NCBI RefSeq assembly: GCF_049243985.1
Contig: NC_135369.1
Span: 22,552,765 to 22,616,764 of the forward strand
Length of the DNA: 64,000 nucleotides
From: Paroedura picta
Lineage: Eukaryota > Chordata > Lepidosauria > Squamata > Gekkonidae
Reading direction: 5' to 3'
The translations under genes and the position numbers were made by a program. Below the pieces are notes generated by a model that did not search any database, had not been told where the DNA came from, and saw only the letters and a program-made list of their open reading frames with translations. Positions 21,111 to 31,915 of this stretch are shown here, piece by piece. Positions within the stretch are counted from its first letter, which is position 1. Every line of letters starts with the position of its first letter.

Positions 21111-22443
21111 AAGGCATCCCTTTTCTACAGGGATGCCAGGCCAATGCTTCCCAACCTTTTCAGTATGCTGACCAACAAGTTCACATTTACTTGGCATGGT
21201 GACCCACATTTGGTCTGAGGGTTTTTCACATCCTAAGCAAACTATGACCTTGGCACCCATCTAGTTCAGCATTCTATTATCTACTAGGTTGTCCGGAGAT
21301 GGCCTGCAATTCTTGTGGGTTACCAGGTCCCACGTCGGGAACGGCATCCCTATTATCTACAGGCCTACCCAGATGTTTTTGAGAAACCAACAAGCCACCC
21401 AAAGGGTGTAGCTGTCCCCACTCTGAACTTGAAGCAAGTGACCCTCCAACATACACTGCCTTTGCATACAGGGGTTCCATCCCAAAGGCTGGGACTACCT
21501 TCTCCCTTTTGCCCTCTAAGCCCCCCTAAGATTCTAAGAAACTCCGGACATTTTTTACTGGATCAACATGTATATGCAGTGAAGGGGGGAAAGCCAAATA
21601 ATGCATTAAAGATACTGTTCCCCAAGTCAGATCTTGGTTTCCCAAATACAAAAGACAGTATCGGAAAGGGCAGAGGTGGCCTGTGACCAACTTGCAGATG
21701 CTTCACAACCCACTCCTGGGAAACACTGCACTGTCTCTGAGATGCTGGGAATTTCACTGCCTCAGCTTCCATGCAGGAACACAAATCAGGGGCGGATGAG
21801 GTGCACTGGGCCAAACGCTCCCCTATGTGAGTGCAGGAAGAGGTGGGGCAACCTGCCATGACTAAAACTCCAGCCTGCAGCCCAGCATAAAACCTCCAGT
21901 GCGTAAACGGTCATAAGTCTTCAAGGCGCTTTTCTGCATCGCCATCCAACCTCATAGCGTGCCTCGTGCAGTTTTACTGGCGCTTAAAAGCTTCCCCTCC
22001 AAAGCAACATAACACCATTGCTAGGAAACCTACTGAGAGTAAGGTCAGCCTACCCACCTCCCGTCATCCAAGATTGAGTGGGTGGCCGAGGAGTCTCTGT
22101 TGCAGGACTCAAGGGAGAACCACACAGGACAGGAGAAGGGTGGTGCTGGGCAAGAACACCATAAAACTCTCACTGCAGCAGGAATGTAAATACTCTTGAA
22201 GTCCGGGTTTTCTGGAGGGCAAGGAATGCAAAAAGGATCGCAAAATATATTGGAAGGGGGGGGGAGGGAGAGACAGAAAGTGGGATTTTAAAGGATAGGG
22301 ATGAAGATGATTGTTGCTGGAAGGGGGAACATGGGGGGGGGGGGTTCGCCTCGTTAAATTGCCGAAAAGGAAGGCAATAATTTATCTGGACAAAAGACAG
22401 AAGCCAAACAAGTCATGCACAGACTAGTCATGACATCATTAAG
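21111..22443. other. No gene seen; unannotated spacer
   Basis: Several 60-120 codon frames, no motifs. G-runs near 22256 and 22332. Confidence 0.45.
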
Positions 22444-22532
22444 ATGCCACTGGAGCTGTCAAGGTGGGGGTTGAAGTTCCCCCAGAATCACACCTGATCT
22501 TCAGACTACAGAGACCAGTTCTCCTGGGCTGA
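22444..22532 (-). repeat. Partial GGTTGCCAGC-family copy
   Basis: CACACCTGATCTTCAGACTA, then CAGAGACCAGTTCTCCTGG. A further fragment lies at 23130-23230 (GCTGCTTTGAAAGATGGAC to GGCAGAGTTGGCACCCC). Confidence 0.5.
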
Positions 22533-23692
22533 TTCTGCACTAACTTTGCTTTTTCCATTGCTGAATTCAGATCGATTTGAACTCTGGTCTTCCTCTACCC
22601 CTCCCCCCATTGAAACAGAAAAGTGTTCTGCCCTTGATTGGAAAAGCTCAGAACAGGGAGTGCCAAGCACAGCAGGGGTCTCTCTTTTTCTTTTCTTGAA
22701 GGTGGGGAGGATTGGAGACAGCAGTGGAGGGAGAAATAACAAGAGACAAATCTCTGCGGAGAGAAGTTAGGGCTTCCGGAGCGCAGTCACTTTAAGAGAA
22801 GGCCTTGCAACCAGGAACCAGGAAGTCTTTGAACTGACATCCTGTCCAATCAGGAAAGACTGTTTTGCTCCGAGGCAGGAGCTGTGAGTTAATTCACAAA
22901 AAGGAGATATCTACACATTTACTCATGGCAGTTTTAAAAATATCGAGGCTTATATCCACTCCAGGATATCGTGGGGGGGGGGGGGGAAGGTAGGGTCATC
23001 ACCAATCAACCATGTATGTTACAGAGGGATAACCTAAAGCACCCAAAATATATGGAAATCGAATTCCATGTAGACTTCAGGGATTTAGTCGATCTGGGAG
23101 TGAGTAAAAAGCCCCATGCAGACTACACCCTGTAGAGACTGGCTGCTTTGAAAGATGGACTCAATGACATTCTATTATGCTGAGGTCCCCACCGTCCTCA
23201 GGAATTTGCTGGCAGAGTTGGCACCCCTAGATGCAAGGAAAATCCCCCCCCCCCCGGAAGCAGCCTGGGTTGAAATGGGGACATCTCACCTAAGAAGGTA
23301 GACCGTCTTCCTTCATCCTGCAAACATGTGCCTGAGCTGCCACCTGGCACACACTGTCTCGGCTTCAGTTCCCTGCTAGTGCATCATGCATTAAAAATTC
23401 TCCCATCAAAACATCAGCGAGATAAACACAAGCCCGGCTTTGCAAGATAACAAGGGGGTGGAGCACTGGACAGAGTCTTCAGCGCTCTTTCCCCCTAATT
23501 TCCAAAGCATTCTTGATCAGCTCCCTCACAGCACCACACACCCCTCTACGCAGCCACTTCGCCCACGCAGCTTTCTGCACATTTTTGTTGACATTATCAA
23601 ATCGCACCCTGTAGAAACTTTGCCCAGAGGTGACACATTTCCCCTCCTCTCCTCCTCCCAAGAAGGCGAAACGATACACATGGCGGTGGACA
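22533..23692. other. No gene seen; unannotated spacer with a family fragment at 23130-23230
   Basis: G-run at about 22973-22986. Frames at 22506-22770 overlap on opposite strands without motifs. Confidence 0.4.
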
Positions 23693-23862
23693 GCACTGTC
23701 AAGTCACGGCTGACTTACAGCAATCCCATCTGGTTTTCAAGGCAAAAGGAATTCATTCCCTGCCTCTGCACAAATGACCCTGCACTTCCTTCATGGTCTG
23801 CCATCCAAGTACTAACCAGGGGTGACCCTGCTTGGCTTCCGAGATCTGGTCAACCTGGGGGG
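23693..23862 (-). mobile_element. 5S-rRNA-derived SINE
   Basis: Minus strand shows 5S-like internal sequence (CCGAGATCTGGTCAACC on the plus strand; ATCCAAGTACTAACCAGG matches the 5S box region). The left end TCAAGTCACGGCTGACTTAC is the Bov-B/RTE-like tail seen in squamate 5S SINEs. Confidence 0.72.
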
Positions 23863-23868
23863 AGTCTG

Positions 23869-23983
23869 CTCACAATAGATAATTTAATGCACTTTAGAAG
23901 TAGATTTTCCTGTTCTGCACAGGAAAATCCAGTTGCCAAAGCACATTGAACGTGCATTATCCTATGTGTGCGGAATGGGCCCA
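23869..23983. repeat. Palindromic repeat, AATGCACTTTAGAAGTAG type
   Basis: Imperfect palindrome around the hairpin TTTTCCTGTTCTGCACAGGA. The right arm ends GTGTGCGGAATGGGCCC. Other copies at 25095 and 29526. Family not named. Confidence 0.6.
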
Positions 23984-24269
23984 GGTTAGGGAAAAAAGGT
24001 TAGGGAAAAAACATGGAAGGGGGAATTTCTCCATTGTCTCCAGGGAAGCACACAGAGGCATGCAAAGCCTAGACATGACAAAGCAAAACAAGAAGGGAAT
24101 CAAGGGGTTTATTGCAGGTCATGGACACACAGTCTTAATTATCTTCAAGATTAGGAACAGAGATGAAAAATGGGTCATTACAGCTCTCTATTATCTTATA
24201 TTATCCTCTACTTCCTCTGCTGTTTACTGCTGTGGTTCCCTTCCCCCAAATCCATATTTAGACTAAGTT

Positions 24270-24441
24270 AGAGATCCCCCGAAATTATAATCTCCAGAGA
24301 GATCCCTGCCCCTGGGAAAAATGGCTGCTTTGGAGAGTGGAGTCCATAGCATTGTACTCCATTGAGGTGTTTCCCCCCCCCCCGCGGGCTCCATCCCCAA
24401 AGTCTCCAGGTATTTCCCAACCCAGAGCTGGCCACCCTACT
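24270..24441 (-). repeat. GGTTGCCAGC-family copy
   Basis: ATTATAATCTCCAGAGAG, then GGCTGCTTTGGAGAGTGG and TTCCCAACCCAGAGCTGG, full family order on the minus strand. Confidence 0.62.
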
Positions 24442-24552
24442 ATAAACTCCACAGGGCAGGGAGCTGCCCTTTTTTTGGTTTTCCTTATCTAGTGAGGCAC
24501 ATTGCAGAATACAATTTCAGTAACATTTTTAGCCCTGCTAAGACTTCTAATT

Positions 24553-24774
24553 TAAGGTGACAAGATTTTAACATTGGTAAATTGGGACACCATTGACCGG
24601 GGGGGGGGGGGTTCTCGATTAAAAATTTGGTCTACATGGAGCAACAAAAAGTTTCATAGAACGCATAGAACGCAAAAATAGTATTGTAATATATATATTT
24701 TAATTTTAACATAAGTACAATTTGCCAGGTACCCCCAGATGTCCCTCCAAAAGTGGGACAATCTGGTCACCTTA
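24553..24774 (+). mobile_element. Non-autonomous hAT element, AAGGTGACCAGATT family
   Basis: Ends TAAGGTGACAAGATTTTAAC and GGGACAATCTGGTCACCTTA. Perfect 8-bp duplications TTCTAATT at 24545-24552 and 24775-24782. Confidence 0.78.
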
Positions 24775-25094
24775 TTCTAATTATAGCTTGATTAAACATA
24801 GAGCTGCCTTATGCTCAGATCTCCAAGGGGGTAGTCTATCAAGGTGAGTACTAGAGTCAGCAAGGTACACTTGCTTCGAGAATCTCTCTCTCTCCTGTCT
24901 CAAAGGGTTGCTGGAAGGATAAGATGGGGGAGAGAACCTGTTTTGGGTCCCCACTGGAGAGAAAAGGGGGTCAAATTAAGTCAAATTTAAAATAAAATAT
25001 TCTGACTGGAAGTTGCTTTCCAGGGTCTCAAATGGAGGGCTTTTCAAACACCATGTATTCCCTACCTATGACTACACATGAAGCTGCCTTAGAC

Positions 25095-25211
25095 GGAATC
25101 AGTCCATTTTCAGTGCACGCTTGAAGTAGATTTTCCTGTTTTGCTTAGGGAAATTCCAACTGCAAAAGCACACTGAAAATGAATTATCCAACACATGTGG
25201 AATGGGTTCAG
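25095..25211. repeat. Palindromic repeat, second copy
   Basis: Diverged copy of 23869-23983: TTGAAGTAGATTTTCCTG, then AACACATGTGGAATGGG. Confidence 0.55.
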
Positions 25212-25350
25212 TCTTGTCTACTCAGACTCTCCAGGGTCTGAGGCTGAGGTCTTCTGAATCACCTACTTGTCTTTTAAACTGCAGGTGCCAAGGACTGAAC
25301 CTGGGATCTTCTGAATAGCAAGCAGATACTCTACCACTGACCCTTCCTAT
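25212..25350 (-). mobile_element. tRNA-derived SINE, GGCTCAGTGGCAGAG type
   Basis: The reversed head (GAACCTGGGATCTTCTGAAT, TACTCTACCACTGACCC) and body (CAGACTCTCCAGGGTCTGAG) match the second tRNA SINE family of this window. Confidence 0.65.
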
Positions 25351-25365
25351 ATTATTTAACTTCAA

Positions 25366-25647
25366 GCCAGCTCAGTATAGCGGTCAAGAGCACTGACTTC
25401 TAATCTGGCAAACCGGGTTTGATTTCCTGCTCCTCCCCCACCACCACCCCCATGCAACCAGCTGGGTGACCTTGGGCGCGCTACAGCACTGATAAAGCTG
25501 TTCTGACCAAGCAGAAATATCTGGACTCCTCAACCTCCCCTCCCTCACAGGGTGTCTGTTGTGGGGAGTGCAAAGGGAAGGCGAATGTAAGCTGCTTTGA
25601 GATTCCTTCGGGTAGAGAAAAAGGGCGTATAAGAACCAATTCTTCAT
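25366..25647 (+). mobile_element. tRNA-derived SINE with L2-type tail
   Basis: Head TAGCGGTCAAGAGCACTGAC, body CAGCTGGGTGACCTTGGG, tail TAAGAACCAATTCTTC. Head-to-head pairing follows with the copy at 25693. Confidence 0.8.
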
Positions 25648-25692
25648 ATTATTTCATATATAAACATATTCATACTTCATATTTCTCGCCAA

Positions 25693-25957
25693 GAAGGTGG
25701 TTTTTATACCATGTTTTTCTCTACCCAAAAGAATCTCAAACCAGCTTACAATTGCCTTCCCTTCCTCTTCCCACAACAGACACCCTGCAAGGTAGGTGAG
25801 GATGAGAGAGCTCTGACAGAACTGTTCTATGAGAACAGCTCTAACAGTGCTGTGACTGGCCCAAGACCACCCTGCTGGCTGCACATGGAGGACTGGGTAA
25901 TCAAACTCAGCTCACCAGATTAGAGATTGCCCCTCTTAACCACCATGCTGGCTCACC
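25693..25957 (-). mobile_element. tRNA-derived SINE with L2-type tail
   Basis: Tail on the left (AAGAAGGTGGTTTTTATACC), head on the right (CCTCTTAACCACCATGCTGG). Confidence 0.8.
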
Positions 25958-26130
25958 AAACTAGGTGTCAAAACAGCTTAAATCCTTCTCATATCCTACA
26001 TTTTATCCTCACAACAACTCAGTGAGGTAGGTTATGCTAAAAGTATGTGATTATCCCAAAATAACCCAGCAAGCTTCCGTGGGAGATTGGGGATTTGAAT
26101 CTACCTAGATAAGCTGTATCAGAATCTATA
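25958..26130 (-). repeat. Old SINE/L2-like fragment
   Basis: TTTTATCCTCACAACAACTC and AGTGAGGTAGGTTATGCT recur in other old tRNA-SINE bodies (38326, 63603). Too diverged for a family name. Confidence 0.4.
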
Positions 26131-26244
26131 GTGAATGTAATATCGCTGATTCATGGTACAGGTGAAATCATCTGTTGTCCGTTAGCATCGTATTCCTTCA
26201 GAAAAAAAGATGCAAGCCATCCTGTTCTATGTATACTACTAGAT

Positions 26245-26790
26245 GTAAAGCCCATTGTATTTAGGAATACAATGGCCGCTAGCATGGGCGCTGGTGGCCC
26301 CAGCGGCCTTGCAGGGCTCCTGGGCAGACTCCTGAGCGGGCCCCTCCACCGCGCCGTCCCCTTTCCCCCACCCCCTCCCCTCCGAAGTCCCGGCTTCAGC
26401 GCGGCAAAAGGAGCAGGAGACGCGGCGGTCCTGCTCTTCTCGGCGCATCAAAGCCTTTCCTGCACCCCCTTCCCCGCCCAAGGTCCCAGCTTCGGCGCCG
26501 GGAAAGGAGTAGGGAAGCCACGTCTTCGATGCGGCGGCCCTGCTCCTTTCCCGGCGCAGAAGCCTCTTCTGCTAGCCCCCTCACCTCCGAGTCCAGGACG
26601 GGCGCAGCTCCCGATTGGCCCCTTGGCCCCAGACTGACACTTGGAGGGGCCAATTGGGAGCCGCAAAGCGAGTTTTTATCAGAGACTCGCCTTGCCCCTT
26701 TCTCCACCCACAATGCCCTTACTGTTTTATTTTTACCGCTTCGCTGAGAGTAGTTTACAGATTGGAGCAGGAACATGCCTTTTTTTTTTA
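26245..26790 (+). repeat. GC-rich element with leading hairpin and a 96-bp direct repeat
   Basis: Opens with a perfect 10-bp hairpin, CCATTGTATT-TAGG-AATACAATGG (26252-26275), then a CpG-dense core with two units beginning GTCCCGGCTTCAGC (26387) and GTCCCAGCTTCGGC (26483). The 168-codon frame over it has low-complexity content and no domain. I read it as a dispersed element rather than a gene promoter. Confidence 0.45.
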
Positions 26791-26795
26791 GATTG

Positions 26796-26876
26796 CCAGC
26801 GTTTGCTGGCAGGGGCTCATGGGAATTGTAGTTATGCACATCTGGAGGACCACAGGTTGACTACCCTGCTCTAGAC
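26796..26876 (-). mobile_element. Half of the palindromic hAT MITE
   Basis: GCGTTTGCTGGCAGGGGCTC, then GGGAATTGTAGTTATGCAC and ACCACAGGTTGACTACCC: the right arm only. Confidence 0.7.
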
Positions 26877-27466
26877 TACCAAGACTCTACTCCCTTGGAG
26901 AAAATGTCTGCTTTAGGAAGTAGACTCGAAGGCATACTACCTTACCAAGGTCCTTCTAGGGTTAACAGAGCATCACTTGGGCCTGGGCATCCCCTGGGTT
27001 GGCACTTCTCCCCCATCATCCCTGCATCACCCAAAGGTGACGTAGGGATGCCAGGGACATGAGGTGATGCTCTGGTTTTTGGCCAAAACTTTATAATAAG
27101 AAGTTAATTCCACCATAGAGTCTTGCCCAAAAGCCAGAGCTTCCCCCCCCCCCCATCTCATCCCTGGCATCACCGGCATCACTTCTGGGTGATGTCAGCA
27201 TATCAAATCATTCCTTCCCGTTCCCAGGAAGTGCCCTCCCCATCCCCTGCTGACAGTGCCACGGAACCTGGTAACCCCTCCCCTTCCCAGAACCCACTTT
27301 TGGCATGCTCCAGCTGCATATTTCCAGGAATTTCCCTGCTCCCTGTTGATACTGAATTCACAGGATCCACAACTGTTAACTTTCATTACACTGACTAGGC
27401 CTGGCCTTTGATTCTCTCCAGGATCCATCCTAATCAGAGTACTGTTATAGACTGACAATATTATAT
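26877..27466. other. No gene seen; partial family fragment at the left
   Basis: The left 80 bp (TTGGAGAAAATGTCTGCTTT) recall the GGTTGCCAGC family. The rest is spacer with a C-run near 27147. Confidence 0.4.
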
Positions 27467-27845
27467 TTGAGTATTCGAATTATGGTGTTGGAGACGAATG
27501 CTGCGAATACCATGGACATCCAAAGTTGCCAACAAGAAAGTTTTAGAGAGGAGCAAACAAACTATGTCATTAGAAGGGAAGAGATCACGGCTAAAGCTCA
27601 TTTACTTTGGACACATCATGCGATCAGACTCATTAGAAAAATCATTAATGCTCTGCATGGTCAGCAGCAAAGGGAAACATGGTCGCCAAAGGAACCACTG
27701 GCTCAACACGATCAAAGCCGATACAGGGATGGCCATGAACCAACTAAAAGAAGCAGTCAGACACCGGGGCGCATGGTGAAGACTTTCCTATAGAATCACC
27801 GAGGGTCAGACACGACTGAACGGATAGCATCATCATCATCATCTA
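27467..27845 (+). mobile_element. Bov-B/RTE LINE 3' end
   Basis: Plus-strand frame: MLRIPWTSKVANKKVLE, RLKLIYFGHIMRSDSLEKS, then HWLNTIKADTGMAMNQLKEA and, in the following part, RITEGQTRLNG. These match the conserved C terminus of Bov-B/RTE ORF2. The end GAGGGTCAGACACGACTGAA and its (ATC)n tail correspond to the 3' ends of Sauria SINEs. Only the last part is present. Confidence 0.78.
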
Positions 27846-27888
27846 CTTATACAGACTAGAATTTGCATCTGAACAAGTAGGCCCTAGG

Positions 27889-28103
27889 GTTACCAACCCT
27901 GGGTTAGGAAATACCTGCCGCCTTTCAGGGTGGAGCCTGGATAAGGTGGAGTTTGGGGATGGGAGGAACCTTGGTAGGGTATATAGCCAGACAGCCCACC
28001 TTCCAAAGCAACCATTTTCCCCATGGGACTAATCTTGGATGTTTGGAGACCAGTTGTAATTCTGGGAAATCTCCTGGCTCTGTCCAGAGATTGGTAACCC
28101 TTG
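27889..28103 (+). repeat. GGTTGCCAGC-family copy, full length
   Basis: Starts AGGGTTACCAACCCTGGG and ends GAGATTGGTAACCCTTG, showing the inverted ends clearly. Confidence 0.65.
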
Positions 28104-28126
28104 TATGCCCTGTTCAACAACAGTTT

Positions 28127-28409
28127 AAAGGTAAAGGTATCCCCTGTGCAAGCACCATGTCATGTCTGACCCTTGGGGTGACGCCCTCTAGCGTTTTCAT
28201 GGCAGACTCAATACGGGGTGGTTTGCCAGTGCCTTCCCCAGTCATTACTGTTTACCCCCCAGCAAGCTGGGTACTCATTTTACCGACCTCAAAAGGATGG
28301 AAGGCTGAGTCAACCTTGAGCCGGCTGCTGGGATCGAACTCCCAGCCTCATGGGCAGAGCTTTCAGACTGCATGTCTGCTGCCTTACCACTCTGCGCCAC
28401 AAGAGGCTC
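28127..28409 (-). mobile_element. Sauria-type tRNA SINE with target duplication
   Basis: Full-length minus-strand copy. Flanks TTCAACAACAGTTT (28113-28126) and TTCAGCAACAGTTT (28410-28423) form a 14-bp target duplication with one difference. Confidence 0.88.
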
Positions 28410-28423
28410 TTCAGCAACAGTTT

Positions 28424-29525
28424 ATGCTGGGATAAAATGTTGGCAAATTTCTAAAGTCCCACCCATGTTATTTTTTATTATCTTTTGTTTGCAACAACTC
28501 CTGTCCTACAACAGATTGGGAAAGGGAAGCTCAATAAAAAGAGGGGTCTGCTTTAAAGACTGACAAGATTTAAGACCTTAAGGTGGCACGGTTTCATTGA
28601 GCTGTCAGAGAGCAAGGAGACTACCCATCTGGCATTATAAGGATCTCACTCATTCAAGTAACTGAATTTACATGTCTATAGTTCTTCCACAGGACAACAT
28701 TCTTGCCCATTAGTAAGGAAATGAGGGCCAGATGCAAATCAGATTAAGATGCCTAGTCTCTGCAACACAGCAGTGTGGGCATTTGGGTGGGCGGAGTTGT
28801 TTGCCTCCCATCCAACTCTCACCGAAGCCTTTCCACAGAGGAGACACAAAGTACTTTCAAACAGGCATCAAATGACTTTAGACTCCTCCAGAATCTCTGT
28901 GGTCCACAGCTGCGTTTTACATTTAGATTGCAAATGACATAGCAGAAGCCAGGGGAGATGACCTTTGTGAAGGTAAATTGCAGCTACAGGAGCCCTTCAA
29001 ACAGCCTCAGGAAGAGGATCAATCAGCGAAACAACAGACAGGGAAGGTTAAAACCCTCCCCATCACCACAGGAGCAAACCAAGGGCAAATAGAGTCCGGT
29101 GGGGAGGTTAAAGTAGCCCACTCTCCAAAGTGGTCTTTTTCCAAAAGTCAGTGTAGTGAAAGCTGTATGTATGCAAGAATGTCAGCATCCTAAAGATTCC
29201 CACAAGCTCACAAAGGCTGGAGATCTTTGTTGTAACCAGAAACCCAGGGATCGGTTCTAGGAGTCTATACAAAGCATGTGCTCTACCATGCCTCTCTGTC
29301 CTACTGTTTCTCTGGGTCCAGCATTCCTTGCAAAAATCTAAGCAACAAAGTGGCCCAGTGGAAATTAGCTCATGTCCCCTTCTTCCCAGTTTAAAACGAT
29401 TTATTCTTAGACCTAGCTGTGGGGGTGGAGAACGTCTGGTCTTCTTGAGTTACACCAAGCTCCAGTGACTCTTGAGATCACACAGCAACCCAAATGCTCT
29501 CAAAGATGTATTATTTTAAGGAACT
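28424..29525. other. No gene seen; unannotated spacer
   Basis: Frames of 60-70 codons without motifs. No named repeat. Confidence 0.45.
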
Positions 29526-29652
29526 GGGGCCCATTCCACACGCATTGGTTAATGCACTTTCAATGCACTTCAGAAGTAGATTTTCCTGCTCTGCACAGGA
29601 AAATACAGCTGCAAAAGTACACTGAAAGTGCATTATCCTACTCATGCAGAAA
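29526..29652. repeat. Palindromic repeat, third copy
   Basis: GGGCCCATTCCACACGCATT, the hairpin TTTTCCTGCTCTGCACAGGA, then AAAGTGCATTATCCTACTC: the most complete left arm of this family here. Confidence 0.65.
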
Positions 29653-29716
29653 AGACCAAGCTCCACAAAGAGCTTTGTAGCATCTTAATATTGAATCTGC
29701 AGGTGTGTGTTGACAT

Positions 29717-29837
29717 AAAGGTATCCCCTGTGCAAGGTAAAGGTATCCCCTGTGCAAGCACGGGGTCAAGTCTGACCCTTGGGGTGACGCCCTCTAGTGT
29801 TTTCATGGCAGACTCAATACGGGGTGGTTTGCCAGTA
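29717..29837 (-). mobile_element. Truncated Sauria SINE with duplicated 3' end
   Basis: Only the 3' part remains. The terminal GGTATCCCCTGTGCAAG occurs twice in tandem at the end of the element. Confidence 0.75.
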
Positions 29838-29888
29838 CAAACAACTATTGTGGTCCCTGTAGAAGCTCCATTTCCCAAAGGCCAAACT

Positions 29889-30345
29889 CGGGTTGCCAGC
29901 TCTGAGTTGGGAAATTCCTGGAGATTTGTAGTTGGAGGGCTGGTTATAATATTACCCTCCAAAGCAAGAGCCTCTTGTGGTACAGGGTGGTAAGGCAGCC
30001 GACATGCTGTCGGAAGCTCTGCCCATGAGACTGGGAGTTCAATCCCAGCAGCCGGCTCAAGGTTGACTCAGCCTTCCATCCTTCCGAGGTTGGTAAAATG
30101 AGTACCCAGCTTGTTGCTGGGGGGTAAACGGTAATGACTGGGGAAGGCACTGGCAAACCACCCCGTATTGAGTCTGCCATGAAAACGCTAGAGGGCGTCA
30201 CCCCAAGAGTCAGAAATGACTCGGTGCTTGCACAGGGGATACCTTTTCCCTCCAAAGCAGCCAATGTCTTCAGGGAAACTGGTCCTTGTCATCTGGAGTC
30301 TGTTGTAATTCTAGATTCCCAGGCTCTACCTGGAGGTTGGCAACC
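29889..30345 (+). repeat. GGTTGCCAGC-family copy split by a Sauria SINE
   Basis: Left GGTTGCCAGCTCTGAGTTGG and right CCTGGAGGTTGGCAACC bracket the SINE at 29967-30247. Confidence 0.68.
29967..30247 (+). mobile_element. Sauria-type tRNA SINE with perfect target duplication
   Basis: Starts AGAGCCTCTTGTGGTACAGG and ends GGGGATACCTTTT. Perfect 12-bp duplications CCCTCCAAAGCA lie at 29955-29966 and 30248-30259. Confidence 0.9.
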
Positions 30346-30819
30346 TTAGCTAAGCCAGTAAAGAAACTGAAGATAAAGCTGACTTTTTAAAATGCATAAT
30401 CAGTCATTGTTGCTGCAATCAGGCAAACTACACAGGACTCTTCAACAGGCAGAACAGAAAACAGCAGAGATCCGAGAGTTAAAGTACAGATGCTCCCAGC
30501 ATTAGCCAAATGCGGTTACAAGAGCCCTCCAAAACCTAAGGAGGGAGTGTACAAATGCAGAAAGGGTGGCCCTGGAGAGTTTAAGAATGCTTTTTGCCCG
30601 CTTGGCAGAAAGAGGTGCTTCTCTTTCAGACCATTGTGTACTTCCAGCATTCAACATGAGATGCAAAATATTTCATTTTCTTACAAATTGTGTACTACTT
30701 CCCTATATTCCTCATCACTAGAACTAGTCACCTTTTAGAACGTTTTAAAGATCCTTCCTAACCGTTGTAGGGGTTGGAGTAGAGTACACCTCCCCTCCCC
30801 TCCTCTGTCAGTGTGGACA
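30346..30819. other. No gene seen; unannotated spacer
   Basis: One 82-codon frame at 30490-30738, without motif or splice context. Confidence 0.45.
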
Positions 30820-30977
30820 TGTTTAGAGTTGGAGGGTTGGATTTTGAGGGTGGAAACTGAGGAAGTTGTGGTTTAGGGAGATATAATGCCATTCATTCAG
30901 CTTTTAATGCAGCTACTTTCTCCAAGGGAGATCAATTATAATAGCAGGAGATCTCCAGGACCCGGAAGCTGGCAACC
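30820..30977 (+). repeat. GGTTGCCAGC-family copy
   Basis: GGAGATATAATGCCATTC, TTCTCCAAGGGAGATCAAT, ending GGAAGCTGGCAACCCC. Confidence 0.58.
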
Positions 30978-31050
30978 CCAGGAATAGAGAATTTTCCCCA
31001 GGCCAATTAGAATCATAGAGTTCGAAGGGACCTCCAGGATCATCTGGTGG

Positions 31051-31189
31051 CAGGAGTGGCCCAACTGTGGCTCCCCAGATGTCCATGGACTATAATTCCC
31101 AAGAAACTCTGCCATTTGACTGGGCTGGCAGGGGCTCACGGGAATTATAATCCACAAACATCTGGACAGCTACAGTTTGGCCGACCCTG
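31051..31189. mobile_element. Palindromic hAT MITE nested in CR1
   Basis: CAGGAGTGGCCCAACTGTGG to GGCCGACCCTG. The right flank ATCTAGCC and the left flank ATCTGGTG are both altered forms of the CR1 host stretch ATCTAGTC. Confidence 0.7.
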
Positions 31190-31330
31190 ATCTAGCCCAA
31201 CCCCCTGCAGAATGCAGGAAACTCACTACTACCTGCCCATCCACAGTGACTCCAATTCCATGCCCAGATGATGCCCCCACCTCCCAAAAGAAAAACACAG
31301 AACCCCTGGACAGTCTGGCCTGGCAGAAAT

Positions 31331-31429
31331 TGCTTTAGGATGCTTAGGGCTGATCCTGCGTTGAGCAGGGAGTTCGACTAGATGGCCTGTATGGCCCCTT
31401 CCAACTCTATGATTCTATGATTCTATGAA
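31331..31429 (+). mobile_element. CR1 3' end nested in an older CR1
   Basis: GCTTTAGGATGCTTAGGGC, then CCTTCCAACTCTATGATTC, ending in ATTCTATG repeats. GAAATT-like bases on both sides fit a short target duplication. Confidence 0.75.
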
Positions 31430-31540
31430 ATTTGCCTCCTGACCCCAAAGTGGCAATCACCATTCCCTGAGCATGCAAGAAAGGGCCATAAGAGCCAAGC
31501 ACCCACACAATCCCTTCTCCCCACCCACATGCAGTCCCAA

Positions 31541-31843
31541 TTGCAGCAGCTTCTTCAGTGGTTCCTCACATTTAAGTTTGCTCTCAACCTTTCTCTAGGA
31601 ATTCAGGGGAGCGCACATACACACACGGACACACAATCTCTACAACAACACTGATAGAGGATTGGCCACCTCTGTCTGACTCTCCAACCGATCGATACCT
31701 GACATCTCAGATTATTCCTATGGAAACACAGCACTACCTCTTCCCACTTTACCGGCTGGGCCAAGACTTATGGTAGATCCACCAGCTTTCCCCATCTGCC
31801 CGCTCCCTAAATCAAGAAGAGCCAAGGCTGTTCACAGCAGTAA
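31541..31843. other. No gene seen; short spacer
   Basis: Ordinary spacer with a (CA)-rich patch near 31617. Confidence 0.4.
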
Positions 31844-31915
31844 CAGGGGTAGTCAAACTGCGGCCCTCCAGATGTCCATGGATTACAATTCCCATGAGCC
31901 CCTGCCAGCGAATGG
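31844..31915 (+). mobile_element. Left half of the palindromic hAT MITE
   Basis: CAGGGGTAGTCAAACTGCGG to CCATGAGCCCCTGCCAGCGA, then cut off where the CR1 fragment begins. Confidence 0.72.

Larger units (their letters stand above)
31012..31540 (-). mobile_element. CR1 LINE 3' part with two nested insertions
   Basis: AATCATAGAGTTCGAAGGG starts the reversed terminus; GAGCCAAGCACCCACACAAT lies near the far end. A hAT MITE (31051-31189) and a second, plus-strand CR1 end (31331-31429) sit inside it. Confidence 0.75.

Noticed and set aside
26131-26637. CpG-island promoter with a 168-codon frame
   Set aside because: Hairpin start, direct repeat, sharp edges and low-complexity translation fit a GC-rich element better; no exon follows.
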